Shown here piece after piece: positions 8,940 through 16,069 of a DNA stretch of 64,000 nucleotides (positions within the stretch are counted from its first letter, which is position 1; each line of letters begins with the position of its first letter). Source of the stretch: Ketobacter alkanivorans (GTDB lineage Bacteria > Pseudomonadota > Gammaproteobacteria > Pseudomonadales > Ketobacteraceae). Location of the stretch: the NCBI RefSeq assembly GCF_002863865.1, contig NZ_CP022684.1, forward strand, positions 434,001 to 498,000, in the 5' to 3' direction. The position numbers and the translations under genes are program-made. The notes below the pieces were generated by a model. That model saw only the letters and a list, made by a program, of their open reading frames with translations. It had not been told where the DNA came from and did no database searches.

Positions 8940-9752
8940 TTATGAACGTTTGCCGCCCTTAATCACCTCAAATCCCCATGGTTGCTTTTGTTGAGGTGGT
9001 GGCTCCACTTTTTTAGCTTCGTTTGGTATATCCACAAGGTTATCAAGCGTTACGTAATCATCAAAGCGTTGTGCTTCATCCTCAGGACGCCGCAGCAGCA
9101 AACTAATATCTCCGACAGTCTGCGCATGGATAAGACGTGTGGCGTACAGTGGAGTAACGCCGAGTGTGATTTCAGAATAACGACGTTGGTTTTGATCAGG
9201 AATGCCATCGTCCAGATCCTTGCCCGTTGCCAGAATGCGAAGATTCTGGGCAAGAGGCACTGTTCGCTTGGCATCGCCATCCTTAAGCGTAATCATAAGA
9301 TCCACAAAATCCCCAGGCGCTAAAAAACCCGAGAAAGTATCCAACGTTGACACCGGAATGGTAATAGCCCGCTCCCCTTCACGCAGCAGGCTGGACAGTC
9401 CATCCACTTTCACTTTGCTGACGTGTAATGCCAGAATAGGTTGCCCAGCCCTGACAGGGTGCAGTAACTGACGACCCTGGATCATTGAAAACTGGGCCGG
9501 GGACATGGCCTCGGACTGAACATAGGCTTTGGGAATTTTACGAATAGAGGCACTGGTGGTGTTAATCTCATCACCGATACTGAGGTCACGTTTAGCGACT
9601 ATAACCTCAAGTGCCTCCCGCTCAGACTCAAAGCTGGATTTATAACTGGAAATTTCGCTTTGAATATGATTTTTTGAAAGATACCAACCGCCAGCACCCG
9701 CTGCGACTGCACATACCAAAAGAATAATACTGTTTTTATTATTGGACTTCAT
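8940..9752 (-). CDS. cpaB: CpaB/RcpC pilus assembly protein (SAF domain)
   Basis: About 270 residues: an N-terminal membrane anchor (NSIILLVCAVAAGAGGWYL), then a SAF domain (VIVAKRDLSIGDEINTTSAS ... GRQLLHPVRAGQPIL) and the RcpC/CpaB periplasmic domain (LREGERAITIPVSTLDTFSG, LAPGDFVDLMITL, AQNLRILATG). CpaB-family proteins interact with the secretin and bind peptidoglycan or pilin in the periplasm. I prefer the ATG at 9752; a GTG at 9764 overlaps the preceding stop and would add four residues. The preceding gene encodes a tiny Flp-like protein. Confidence 0.88.
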   Translation of the reverse strand: MKSNNKNSIILLVCAVAAGAGGWYLSKNHIQSEISSYKSSFESEREALEVIVAKRDLSIGDEINTTSASIRKIPKAYVQSEAMSPAQFSMIQGRQLLHPVRAGQPILALHVSKVKVDGLSSLLREGERAITIPVSTLDTFSGFLAPGDFVDLMITLKDGDAKRTVPLAQNLRILATGKDLDDGIPDQNQRRYSEITLGVTPLYATRLIHAQTVGDISLLLRRPEDEAQRFDDYVTLDNLVDIPNEAKKVEPPPQQKQPWGFEVIKGGKRS

Positions 9753-9763
9753 AACAGCTACCA

Positions 9764-9961
9764 CTAGGGCTGATAAATATCACGAGCAAATTCATGCTGC
9801 TGATCGTTTAGAACGGAAATCACTGACAGATCGGGCTCATCCTGATCTTCATCTGAGCCAAATGGCGAACCCATCATTAAGAACAAGATCACCATCGACA
9901 AGAAACCGAACACCAAAAGGTATTCTGTCATAACCGCGCCACACTGATTAGACTTATTCAT
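9764..9961 (-). CDS. Small Flp/pseudopilin-like protein
   Basis: A 65-residue protein with a prepilin-type cleavage motif, GAVMTEY (G-x4-E-Y), directly followed by a hydrophobic helix (LLVFGFLSMVILFLMMG). This is the same layout as the main Flp pilin at 13263. After the helix comes a strongly acidic stretch (SDEDQDEPD). The G-x4-EY motif and length match Flp pilins or pseudopilins cut by the Tad prepilin peptidase. It sits between the unknown exported protein and cpaB in the operon and may be a minor pilin or tip/initiator subunit (inference). Confidence 0.68.
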   Translation of the reverse strand: MNKSNQCGAVMTEYLLVFGFLSMVILFLMMGSPFGSDEDQDEPDLSVISVLNDQQHEFARDIYQP

Positions 9962-9979
9962 TTTGTTATTCTTATAAGG

Positions 9980-10696
9980 TTATTTAACCCAGTTTATTAG
10001 CACCTGGCTAAAACTACTGTTGCGACCTTGTAATCCCTTTATGCTCAACTGTAACAGTTCTCCCTGCCTTTGGAAACCAAGTACAGCACCGGTGCGGCCA
10101 TCTCCCGACGAGGAATACTGCTGCCAGCCGTCTGCAAGCAATTGATCCGTATAAAAATGCACTATTTGCTCCACACCCAGCGATGAATCCAGCGTCAATG
10201 ACTCTGAACGCTTACCCATCTCTAACGACTCAACCTTACTGGAGACCTTGGTTCTGGGAGGCAGCGGAAAACTGGTTTTGCGATGGGAATGGTAGTTTAG
10301 CGGCGTAGGTGAAACCACTATTTTGCCATCTACCCCCGCGCCTTGCTGTGAAAACTGAACTGAATATTGAAAACCATCCAGCTCGTATCCAAGAATAGTG
10401 AGATCACCGATCGATTTCTGAGAAAGCTTGCCATGGCCACGCACCTTCCATCGGCCAAGATAATATTTCAGAACATCATCCGCCTTTCCAGGATAGGAAA
10501 ATAACTTAACCGACATCGGGATATTATCCACGGCCATCCGTCTGCCCGCCCAATACCATTGAGCACCAGGCATCACCTCCAGTTCTGGCAGATCCACCGC
10601 CAGAGGATCCCGTTGTGCGGCCAAACAGGGCACCGAAACCACAAAGCACAATAAAACAACAATGCAGCCAACAAGCCGATTTGGAATCGGAGTCAT
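9980..10696 (-). CDS. Exported protein of unknown function in the Tad operon
   Basis: I do not recognise this 238-residue protein. It has a signal peptide (RLVGCIVVLLCFVVSVPCLAA, cleavage probably before QRDPL), then a mixed alpha/beta periplasmic protein without cysteines in the mature part. Two similar halves can be seen: IPMSVKLFSYPGKADDVLKYY with GRWKVRG, and LTLDSSLGVEQIVHFYTDQL with ADGWQQY. This suggests an internal duplication of a domain with the pattern ...hhxFYxxxLxxxGWxxx. It is 17 bases from tadE and 18 bases from the small pilin gene, so a function in pilus assembly in the periplasm is likely but unspecified. Confidence 0.6.
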   Translation of the reverse strand: MTPIPNRLVGCIVVLLCFVVSVPCLAAQRDPLAVDLPELEVMPGAQWYWAGRRMAVDNIPMSVKLFSYPGKADDVLKYYLGRWKVRGHGKLSQKSIGDLTILGYELDGFQYSVQFSQQGAGVDGKIVVSPTPLNYHSHRKTSFPLPPRTKVSSKVESLEMGKRSESLTLDSSLGVEQIVHFYTDQLLADGWQQYSSSGDGRTGAVLGFQRQGELLQLSIKGLQGRNSSFSQVLINWVK

Positions 10697-10713
10697 TTTA
10701 AAACCTTATGATT

Positions 10714-11520
10714 CTATGGCTCGTAAGCTTCTAACGAGGAAGGTAAGGCTGAGGACTGAGTTGGAGATACCATGTCGAATGAGTATTCTGGATCATCCTC
10801 ATTAATAAACATTTTTTCTCCGATTTCATCAAACACACCCGCAATAGCCCGAGTCGCAGGCGTATTCTGATACCAGCGTTGAGCCCGACTGTAAATAGAC
10901 TCTCGCAGCCCGTCGACACGATCGGAAAACATCCTGTCATTGCTGGGTGCCCAACTATCAGCTACCAGCACATAGGATGAATTAACATGAGGGACAAACC
11001 CGGCATTATCAGACAACGCGTAATTATTAGTGGTAGAGAAGTCAACCTGCAAGGTATCTACAGCAGCGGTGTTAATTTCCACACCACTTCGCTCCCTCAT
11101 CCAATTTACCTGGGATGAGCTGGAGTCTAAAAAGTCAACAGCCTGGCCCTGAAATGAATCAGCATCGGCAACCCCAACCAACCGAACTCCGCCATCAAGT
11201 TCAATAATGGAGTTTTTAGACTCCCAATCTAACCAACTTCTGGCGGAGCCGACACTGCCTGAAGAAAACCCCACACCACCGTTCACAAAAAAACGACTCG
11301 TGACTTCCGCATCAAATCCGTTAATGGGGTCGCTCAATTTCGCCTGGTAATCATCGCCAGAATACGCGGTTCGCTCCCACGCAACATAACGGGCCGCTTT
11401 GTGGGCCTCAGTCTGAACCTTAAGCATGTTGGATATTGCGACGACCATAAATATAAATGGGATAGCCCAAACCATCGACATCAGAAACTCGGACATAGCC
11501 TGACCGCGCTGCAAATTCAT
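10714..11520 (-). CDS. TadE-like pilus assembly protein
   Basis: I start this at the ATG at 11520, one base after the preceding stop; the open frame extends upstream to 11601 but that part lies inside the previous gene. The protein (268 residues) begins MNLQRGQAMSEFLM, a prepilin-type site (G-x4-E-F) followed by a hydrophobic helix (WAIPFIFMVVAISNML) and the TadE-like QTEAHKAARYVAWERTAY. The large remainder is a soluble exported domain without recognisable motifs. It forms a TadE/TadG-like pair with the adjacent gene at 11522. Confidence 0.68.
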   Translation of the reverse strand: MNLQRGQAMSEFLMSMVWAIPFIFMVVAISNMLKVQTEAHKAARYVAWERTAYSGDDYQAKLSDPINGFDAEVTSRFFVNGGVGFSSGSVGSARSWLDWESKNSIIELDGGVRLVGVADADSFQGQAVDFLDSSSSQVNWMRERSGVEINTAAVDTLQVDFSTTNNYALSDNAGFVPHVNSSYVLVADSWAPSNDRMFSDRVDGLRESIYSRAQRWYQNTPATRAIAGVFDEIGEKMFINEDDPEYSFDMVSPTQSSALPSSLEAYEP

Positions 11521-11521
11521 A

Positions 11522-13123
11522 CTAGCCCCCTCCCCCGGTCGCGACAAGTCGAGCGTGCCAGAAAGGGTTAAACAGATTGGGAACCTCGACAGCCCCTCCA
11601 TTTAAACGACTGAAGCCATTATCATTAGGGCTGCAGGTGGTGTTGCCCTCCTGATAACAATCTGGCCGCTGAAAATAGACATCAGCCTTGCCGATTGCGT
11701 ACACGTTCTTGCCACAAAACTGCTCTTTATCTTCAAAACGCTGTAAACCGTCACTCCAGCCTTCTTGTCGAACACCACTTTCATCAAAACCAATACCGTC
11801 GGAGCAGTTATCTTGACTCAAAAAAGCCGTTACGGTTGCTCGCCGCCGATTTGGATCCAAAGCCGCATAACGCTGTATAGAATCGTAGGACTCATTTGCA
11901 AGCTCGTTACAATCAACCGCAGCATCATCGTCACCACACAGCCCCAACAACCGCAAAGTTTGAATCGCAGCATTATCAATCAGCGAAGTAGCCTCTGCCA
12001 CATTCAAAGCAGCATCACCACTCTCAGATGTTCGTAGAATCTGAACACCCGCAAGCCTAAGGGAAAGACTGTCGTCTGCTGCCACCCAGTTAAGCTGATC
12101 GGTGCCAGCATTGTACTCAATTTGGGTTTGCCCACTTCTGCTACCACGAAGAAGCCCACCCATACCGAGAGAGTAGTTATTTACATTTCGATCCCTGATC
12201 CAAGTCCCATTATCCATTTCATTAACAGTCTGACGTATGGCATCAATCATTAAGCCGCCATCAGCCTCAGGCTGCAATGACGAGCCAGGAACTGACCCGG
12301 TTGAGGATCCACCACCCACCAACATGGAGCAGCTTTGCGATCTTGCCCCAAATGCGGTTCCAAGGGGGTTACCGGACTCTACTCCTGGTCGGGCGAACAG
12401 GATCATTTCGCACAGTGTTTGCGCAGTGCTCCCCGCCTCACGCGCGGAATTCGACACATGAGGATCATCCGAGCCTTCAAACAAATAAAGTGTATCGGGA
12501 TCATTGACGCGTATGGGTGCAGTACCTCGATCAATATAAGAGGATGCAACCACTCCCATTGTTTGATCGACTATAGTCATCCCCGTTGCGGGATCCACCT
12601 GAATAAGATCTTGGTATGCCTGTTGTTGGAAATTTGAGAATGTTGCATTGTTGGCATCCAGCATTAACGTCAGCATACCGGTAACAACTTTAGAGCTATC
12701 AACCACAGGCTGGGCAATTGCCGCAATAAAATCCAACGAATCCTGGATAGCGCCATTCCAAAACAGGTCGATAAACCAAATGATAAAGTTTACTAAAGGG
12801 CCTCCACCACTGACTCCCTCCTGAATCACATTGCCCAGTATCTGGGTTTCGACCTGGAAGCTGTACAGATGGCCTATGGCAGCCTCATTGGCGATCATGG
12901 CACGGTTGGTATAAGCCATAAAATTAAGATGGCGAGCAGCGATCTGCGCTCCGGAATAGGCACTGGCATCGGCAGCGTTAACAAGGTTGATTTTTTCGTT
13001 GACCGCGCGACTGCTGTTGAACATAAGCAAGAAGGTGACACAGGCAATCGCAATGATACCCAGCGTGAGGGGCATAACCTGGCCGTGCTGCTTATTTTTG
13101 GACAATTCGAACTTCTCCCGCAC
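11522..13123 (-). CDS. TadG-like pilus assembly protein
   Basis: A 533-residue protein with the TadG-type N-terminus: HGQVMPLTLGIIAIACVTFLLM as a single membrane segment, then NEKINLVNAADASAYSGAQIAAR and NFMAYTNRAMIANEAAIGH, the conserved post-helix region of Flp-pilus TadE/G-like proteins. The rest is a large periplasmic domain with several Cys pairs near the C-terminus (CGDDDAAVDC, CYQEGNTTC), suggesting disulfides. The annotated GTG start has weak SD support. A TTG at 13105, with GGGAG nine bases upstream, is an alternative giving MSKNKQHGQ. It follows the flp gene after a 139-base gap that contains a stable hairpin. Confidence 0.7.
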   Translation of the reverse strand: MREKFELSKNKQHGQVMPLTLGIIAIACVTFLLMFNSSRAVNEKINLVNAADASAYSGAQIAARHLNFMAYTNRAMIANEAAIGHLYSFQVETQILGNVIQEGVSGGGPLVNFIIWFIDLFWNGAIQDSLDFIAAIAQPVVDSSKVVTGMLTLMLDANNATFSNFQQQAYQDLIQVDPATGMTIVDQTMGVVASSYIDRGTAPIRVNDPDTLYLFEGSDDPHVSNSAREAGSTAQTLCEMILFARPGVESGNPLGTAFGARSQSCSMLVGGGSSTGSVPGSSLQPEADGGLMIDAIRQTVNEMDNGTWIRDRNVNNYSLGMGGLLRGSRSGQTQIEYNAGTDQLNWVAADDSLSLRLAGVQILRTSESGDAALNVAEATSLIDNAAIQTLRLLGLCGDDDAAVDCNELANESYDSIQRYAALDPNRRRATVTAFLSQDNCSDGIGFDESGVRQEGWSDGLQRFEDKEQFCGKNVYAIGKADVYFQRPDCYQEGNTTCSPNDNGFSRLNGGAVEVPNLFNPFWHARLVATGGGG

Positions 13124-13210
13124 CTTGTCGTAACCTTTCTATTTATTTTAAGTGATAGGGCGATGGAATTAACCGATTAAACACGAAGTACAAACTAACA
13201 ATTATTACAA

Positions 13211-13241
13211 CGCAAGGCCATGCCTCAGGCATAACCTTGCG
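13211..13241 (-). promoter_or_regulatory. Intercistronic hairpin between flp and tadG-like gene
   Basis: Arms CGCAAGG / CCTTGCG enclose a second stem ATGCC / GGCAT with a three-base loop and a 2x2 internal mismatch. It lies 22 bases after the flp stop and 88 bases before the next gene. Read on the minus strand it is followed by T-rich but not uninterrupted sequence, so it looks like a partial terminator or 3'-end protector that would keep pilin mRNA far above the mRNA of the assembly genes. No experiment is available; the structure itself is plain. Confidence 0.55.
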
Positions 13242-13262
13242 AGATCAAAGCATGGCAATTAA

Positions 13263-13559
13263 CTAAGGAGTAGCTACAGGCAATACTCTGTCGTTATCCG
13301 CAGCGTAAGTAGTCAGGTTGCCAATCGCAGCATCACTGGAGTCATCAGCGGTATCCGAAGCTTCTGACCGAATGGCTTCAGAGTTTCCACCAGCCATCTC
13401 TGACGCAAAAGCTGCCAACGTCTGACGAATAGAACCACCCATCAGGCCCATCGCACCGATACCAACAACAGCGATCAAGCCAACGATAACCAGATACTCT
13501 GACATACCCTGGCCAGCGGATTTTTTATTAGATAATTTGCGAGAAATATTAACGTTCAC
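13263..13559 (-). CDS. flp: Flp-type major pilin (Flp/Fap pilin component)
   Basis: A 98-residue prepilin. The basic leader (SRKLSNKKSAG) ends at G, followed by QGMSEYLVIVGLIAVVGIGAMGLMGG, which gives the Flp motif G-x4-E-Y and a single hydrophobic helix. The tail is acidic and Ser/Ala-rich. It starts with GTG at 13559 and has AAAGGGG ten bases upstream. At 98 residues it is longer than the classic Flp1 (about 50-75) because of the extended C-terminus, which would be surface-exposed on the fibre. As first gene of the operon and with a hairpin downstream it is probably the most abundant transcript. Confidence 0.88.
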   Translation of the reverse strand: MNVNISRKLSNKKSAGQGMSEYLVIVGLIAVVGIGAMGLMGGSIRQTLAAFASEMAGGNSEAIRSEASDTADDSSDAAIGNLTTYAADNDRVLPVATP

Positions 13560-13944
13560 AGGATTTAGCCCCTTTATAGTTGTTTTCTTATATTTGTACC
13601 GAATGAGACATGCTCATTGGGTACTTTACTTACTTTCGAGTTATTTGGCTAGCCACTACATCAACATGACGTCAACAAGATAGACAAACACCGATGATTG
13701 ATATACTGCGTACTGACGCTTTAGTAGTCAATAGTTTCATACAAAAACCGCCTCATATTTCCGACGAACGAGCAAAATGAACCGCTCAATCCGCCGACTA
13801 TTTGACACAAAAAAGCGATTTAATGCACTTATTAAACACCGCCTTAGTTTGTTTGCGAATCACGATATACCGTGTAAACTATTATGTTATCTAACAAAAA
13901 CAACCCATTACTCCAGTTTGCGTTTTTAAGGGCTTTTCCGATCT
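13560..13944. promoter_or_regulatory. Divergent intergenic region between flp operon and kinase gene
   Basis: This 385-base AT-rich region must hold the start signals for the flp operon (minus) and the kinase (plus). Visible are the flp ribosome site (AAAGGGG) and a perfect inverted repeat AATGAG-5 nt-CTCATT at 13602-13618, about 45 bases upstream of the flp start. A near-consensus -35 TTGACA at 13802-13807 on the plus strand has no good -10 at the right distance. No convincing sigma-54 element is seen. I see no small ORF with coding character here. Confidence 0.4.
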
Positions 13945-14928
13945 ATGAATCTGACCTGGCTTTTCTCTTGGCGATCAAAAAAACAGCAGGATGAGCCTAA
14001 GCCGGTGCCCCCTGCCAGCAGCAAGGAGAAACCAGCCGCCTCCAAAAGGCCTCAAACCAAACAGCCCGCTTCCAGCACACCGGCACCACAACCGGTTCAA
14101 CGCCCATTTGAAGTTCAGTTAAATATTGGCCGCTATCGCATGGAACCCTTTACCGAGGGGGGCATTTGTATCGTTATGAAGGGCATCCCTCTTGAGCAAG
14201 GCAAACCTAAGCTAGCGGTAAAAATGGTGCGGGAACAATGGCTTAACCACCAAGCAGTGCGCAGACAGTTCACCACAGAAAGCCAAATAGTGCGGGAATT
14301 ACACCACCCACAGCTGCCAAAATACCGGTCCCGCGGGCTGATAGATGGCAAAGCCTATTATGCTTATGAGTTTATTGAAGGTTTTCAGCTTATAAACCTG
14401 TCTCAGGAGCAACAGCGCTTTCCACCAGCCCTGGTGAAAGAGCTGGCAAAAGATATTGTGAGTCAGCTGCTGGAGCAATTGCATTATCTTCACACCAGCC
14501 TAAAACCAGTGGTTCATGGCGACATCAGCTCTGAGAACATCCTGATAGACACCAAGCAAAAAATCTATCTTGTAGACTTTGGCTGCTCTCATTTCCAGAA
14601 ACAAGCCAATAAAGAAGCCTACCAGTGGTTAGCCAAGCCTTCGTTTATTTCCCCGGAACAGGCTCGTGGCGATAAATGGGATCATCGCAGCGATTTATAC
14701 CAAGCAGGAATTTTGTTGTACGAGCTATTACGAAACCGGCGCTGGAACGAAGGGTCCACAAAGCGTGATAAGGTGCTTTTTGCGGCCTCAAACCAAAGAC
14801 AGGCTGATGACTTTCTATTAGACGTTACTGATGCCAAAACATCTTTGTTTGTGGCCAAGATGCTTGATCCGGATCCGGATAAGCGTTACCAAACGGCCAA
14901 GGAAGCCTTGGCCGCGCTGAAAGCCTGA
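13945..14928 (+). CDS. Hanks-type serine/threonine protein kinase
   Basis: A 327-residue cytoplasmic kinase. Residues 1-55 are a Lys/Pro/Ala-rich linker without a membrane helix. The kinase domain (about 58-327) has the ATP-anchoring Lys93 in LAVKMV, catalytic loop HGDISSENIL (191-200, an HGD variant of HRD with Asp193 and Asn198), DFG at 211-213 and an activation segment ending in ISPEQARG. The Gly-rich loop is degenerate. It is divergent from the Tad operon, which encodes a PP2C phosphatase and two FHA proteins. A phospho-relay acting on the pilus machine is therefore likely (inference). Its stop lies three bases from the stop of the convergent MORN lipoprotein gene. Confidence 0.88.
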   Translation: MNLTWLFSWRSKKQQDEPKPVPPASSKEKPAASKRPQTKQPASSTPAPQPVQRPFEVQLNIGRYRMEPFTEGGICIVMKGIPLEQGKPKLAVKMVREQWLNHQAVRRQFTTESQIVRELHHPQLPKYRSRGLIDGKAYYAYEFIEGFQLINLSQEQQRFPPALVKELAKDIVSQLLEQLHYLHTSLKPVVHGDISSENILIDTKQKIYLVDFGCSHFQKQANKEAYQWLAKPSFISPEQARGDKWDHRSDLYQAGILLYELLRNRRWNEGSTKRDKVLFAASNQRQADDFLLDVTDAKTSLFVAKMLDPDPDKRYQTAKEALAALKA

Positions 14929-14931
14929 TTG

Positions 14932-16032
14932 TTATTCGATTCGCACACCCCGATCGAAGCGACAAGGCGTATCGGCTCCATCCATCGAGCAAACCCCACG
15001 ACCGTGCAAGGCATTCTGCTGAAAGCCACCGACGTATTTGCTGCCGTCCGGCCATGTAAACACGCCGCGACCGTCTCGCATTCCATCAACAAAATCGCCT
15101 GAATACTTTTCTCCGGATGGCCACACCAACGAGCCCTTACCTGAGCGCTTGCCCTGCTTAAACTGACCATCGTATACGCGGCCATCAGAAAAAGTCAGCA
15201 CGCCTTTTCCATCCATGACTCCGGACTGGAATCGGCCCTCGTAGCGATTACCACCGGGCCACACTTTAGTGCCTCGCCCCTGTGGAAGATCATTGATAAA
15301 CTCACCCTCATAGCGTTCTCCGGTGGGCCATTCCATTACGCCCTGACCACTGGCCATGTCATCCACGAAATCACCCTCGTACACGACGCCATCGCTTTGG
15401 GTTCGACTGCCACGACCAGCACGGATACCATCAACAAACTGACCGTCATAAAGCTCACCGTCTGGAAACAGCATTTTGCCGTGCCCGGTGCGCTGGTCGT
15501 AACGAAATTCACCCATGTATTTTCTGCCATCGGGCCAGGTATAGGTGCCGCTACCACTCTTTAGATCCTGTTTGAATTCGCCACGATAAACTCGTCCATC
15601 GGCCCATTCATAGGTGCCGACTCCGTCTTTTTTGCCCTCTACAAAACCGCCTTCATATCGCGAACCACTGGGCCAACGGTAAACGCCACGCCCGTGAAAT
15701 ACACCATCTTCCCACTGGCCTGAATATATATGGCCTTGCGCATCTTCAAAGGTGCCCTGCCCTGACATTACTCCCTGCTTCCACTCACCATCATATCGGT
15801 CGCCATTGGGCCAGATATAGATGCCTTGCCCGTTTTTCTCGCCATTGACAGTCTGACCTTGATAGGTGCTTCCATCTTCAAGCCGATGGACTTCCGGTGT
15901 AGGCTCACCTGATACAGCAGCCGCAGATGTGGCTTTTGCCAAGCCCCCATCATCATCCGAGCATGCAGCAATCAGCACGCCAGCACTGCACAGCACCGCC
16001 ACACCGAGCCGCCTTATTATTAAACTTGGCAC
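14932..16032 (-). CDS. MORN-repeat lipoprotein
   Basis: I place the start at the GTG at 16032 (GGAG six bases upstream), giving MPSLIIRRLGVAVLCSAGVL and the lipobox IAAC with acceptor Cys24. The longer frame back to 16344 lies inside the RND gene. After a short linker come thirteen consecutive MORN repeats, each of exactly 23 residues with the pattern xxYxGxFxxGxxxGxGxxxWPxG. The thirteenth is degenerate and ends in a Cys pair-containing tail. MORN repeats form long beta-hairpin arrays; bacterial lipoprotein versions are poorly studied. It is the third gene of the adaptor-RND operon, so it may be an envelope scaffold for that pump (inference). Confidence 0.78.
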   Translation of the reverse strand: MPSLIIRRLGVAVLCSAGVLIAACSDDDGGLAKATSAAAVSGEPTPEVHRLEDGSTYQGQTVNGEKNGQGIYIWPNGDRYDGEWKQGVMSGQGTFEDAQGHIYSGQWEDGVFHGRGVYRWPSGSRYEGGFVEGKKDGVGTYEWADGRVYRGEFKQDLKSGSGTYTWPDGRKYMGEFRYDQRTGHGKMLFPDGELYDGQFVDGIRAGRGSRTQSDGVVYEGDFVDDMASGQGVMEWPTGERYEGEFINDLPQGRGTKVWPGGNRYEGRFQSGVMDGKGVLTFSDGRVYDGQFKQGKRSGKGSLVWPSGEKYSGDFVDGMRDGRGVFTWPDGSKYVGGFQQNALHGRGVCSMDGADTPCRFDRGVRIE

Positions 16033-16069
16033 TGACCTCTCCAAATTTTTACTGTTCAATACCTTCACC

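Noticed and set aside
11521..11601. Upstream extension of the TadE-like gene
   Set aside because: It lies inside the TadG-like gene and is not TadE-like; the ATG at 11520 gives the prepilin motif directly.
14932..16032. The 23-residue periodic repeat as a DNA-level tandem repeat or CRISPR
   Set aside because: The period (69 bases) is conserved at the protein level as MORN repeats; DNA copies diverge and there are no identical direct repeats with unique spacers.
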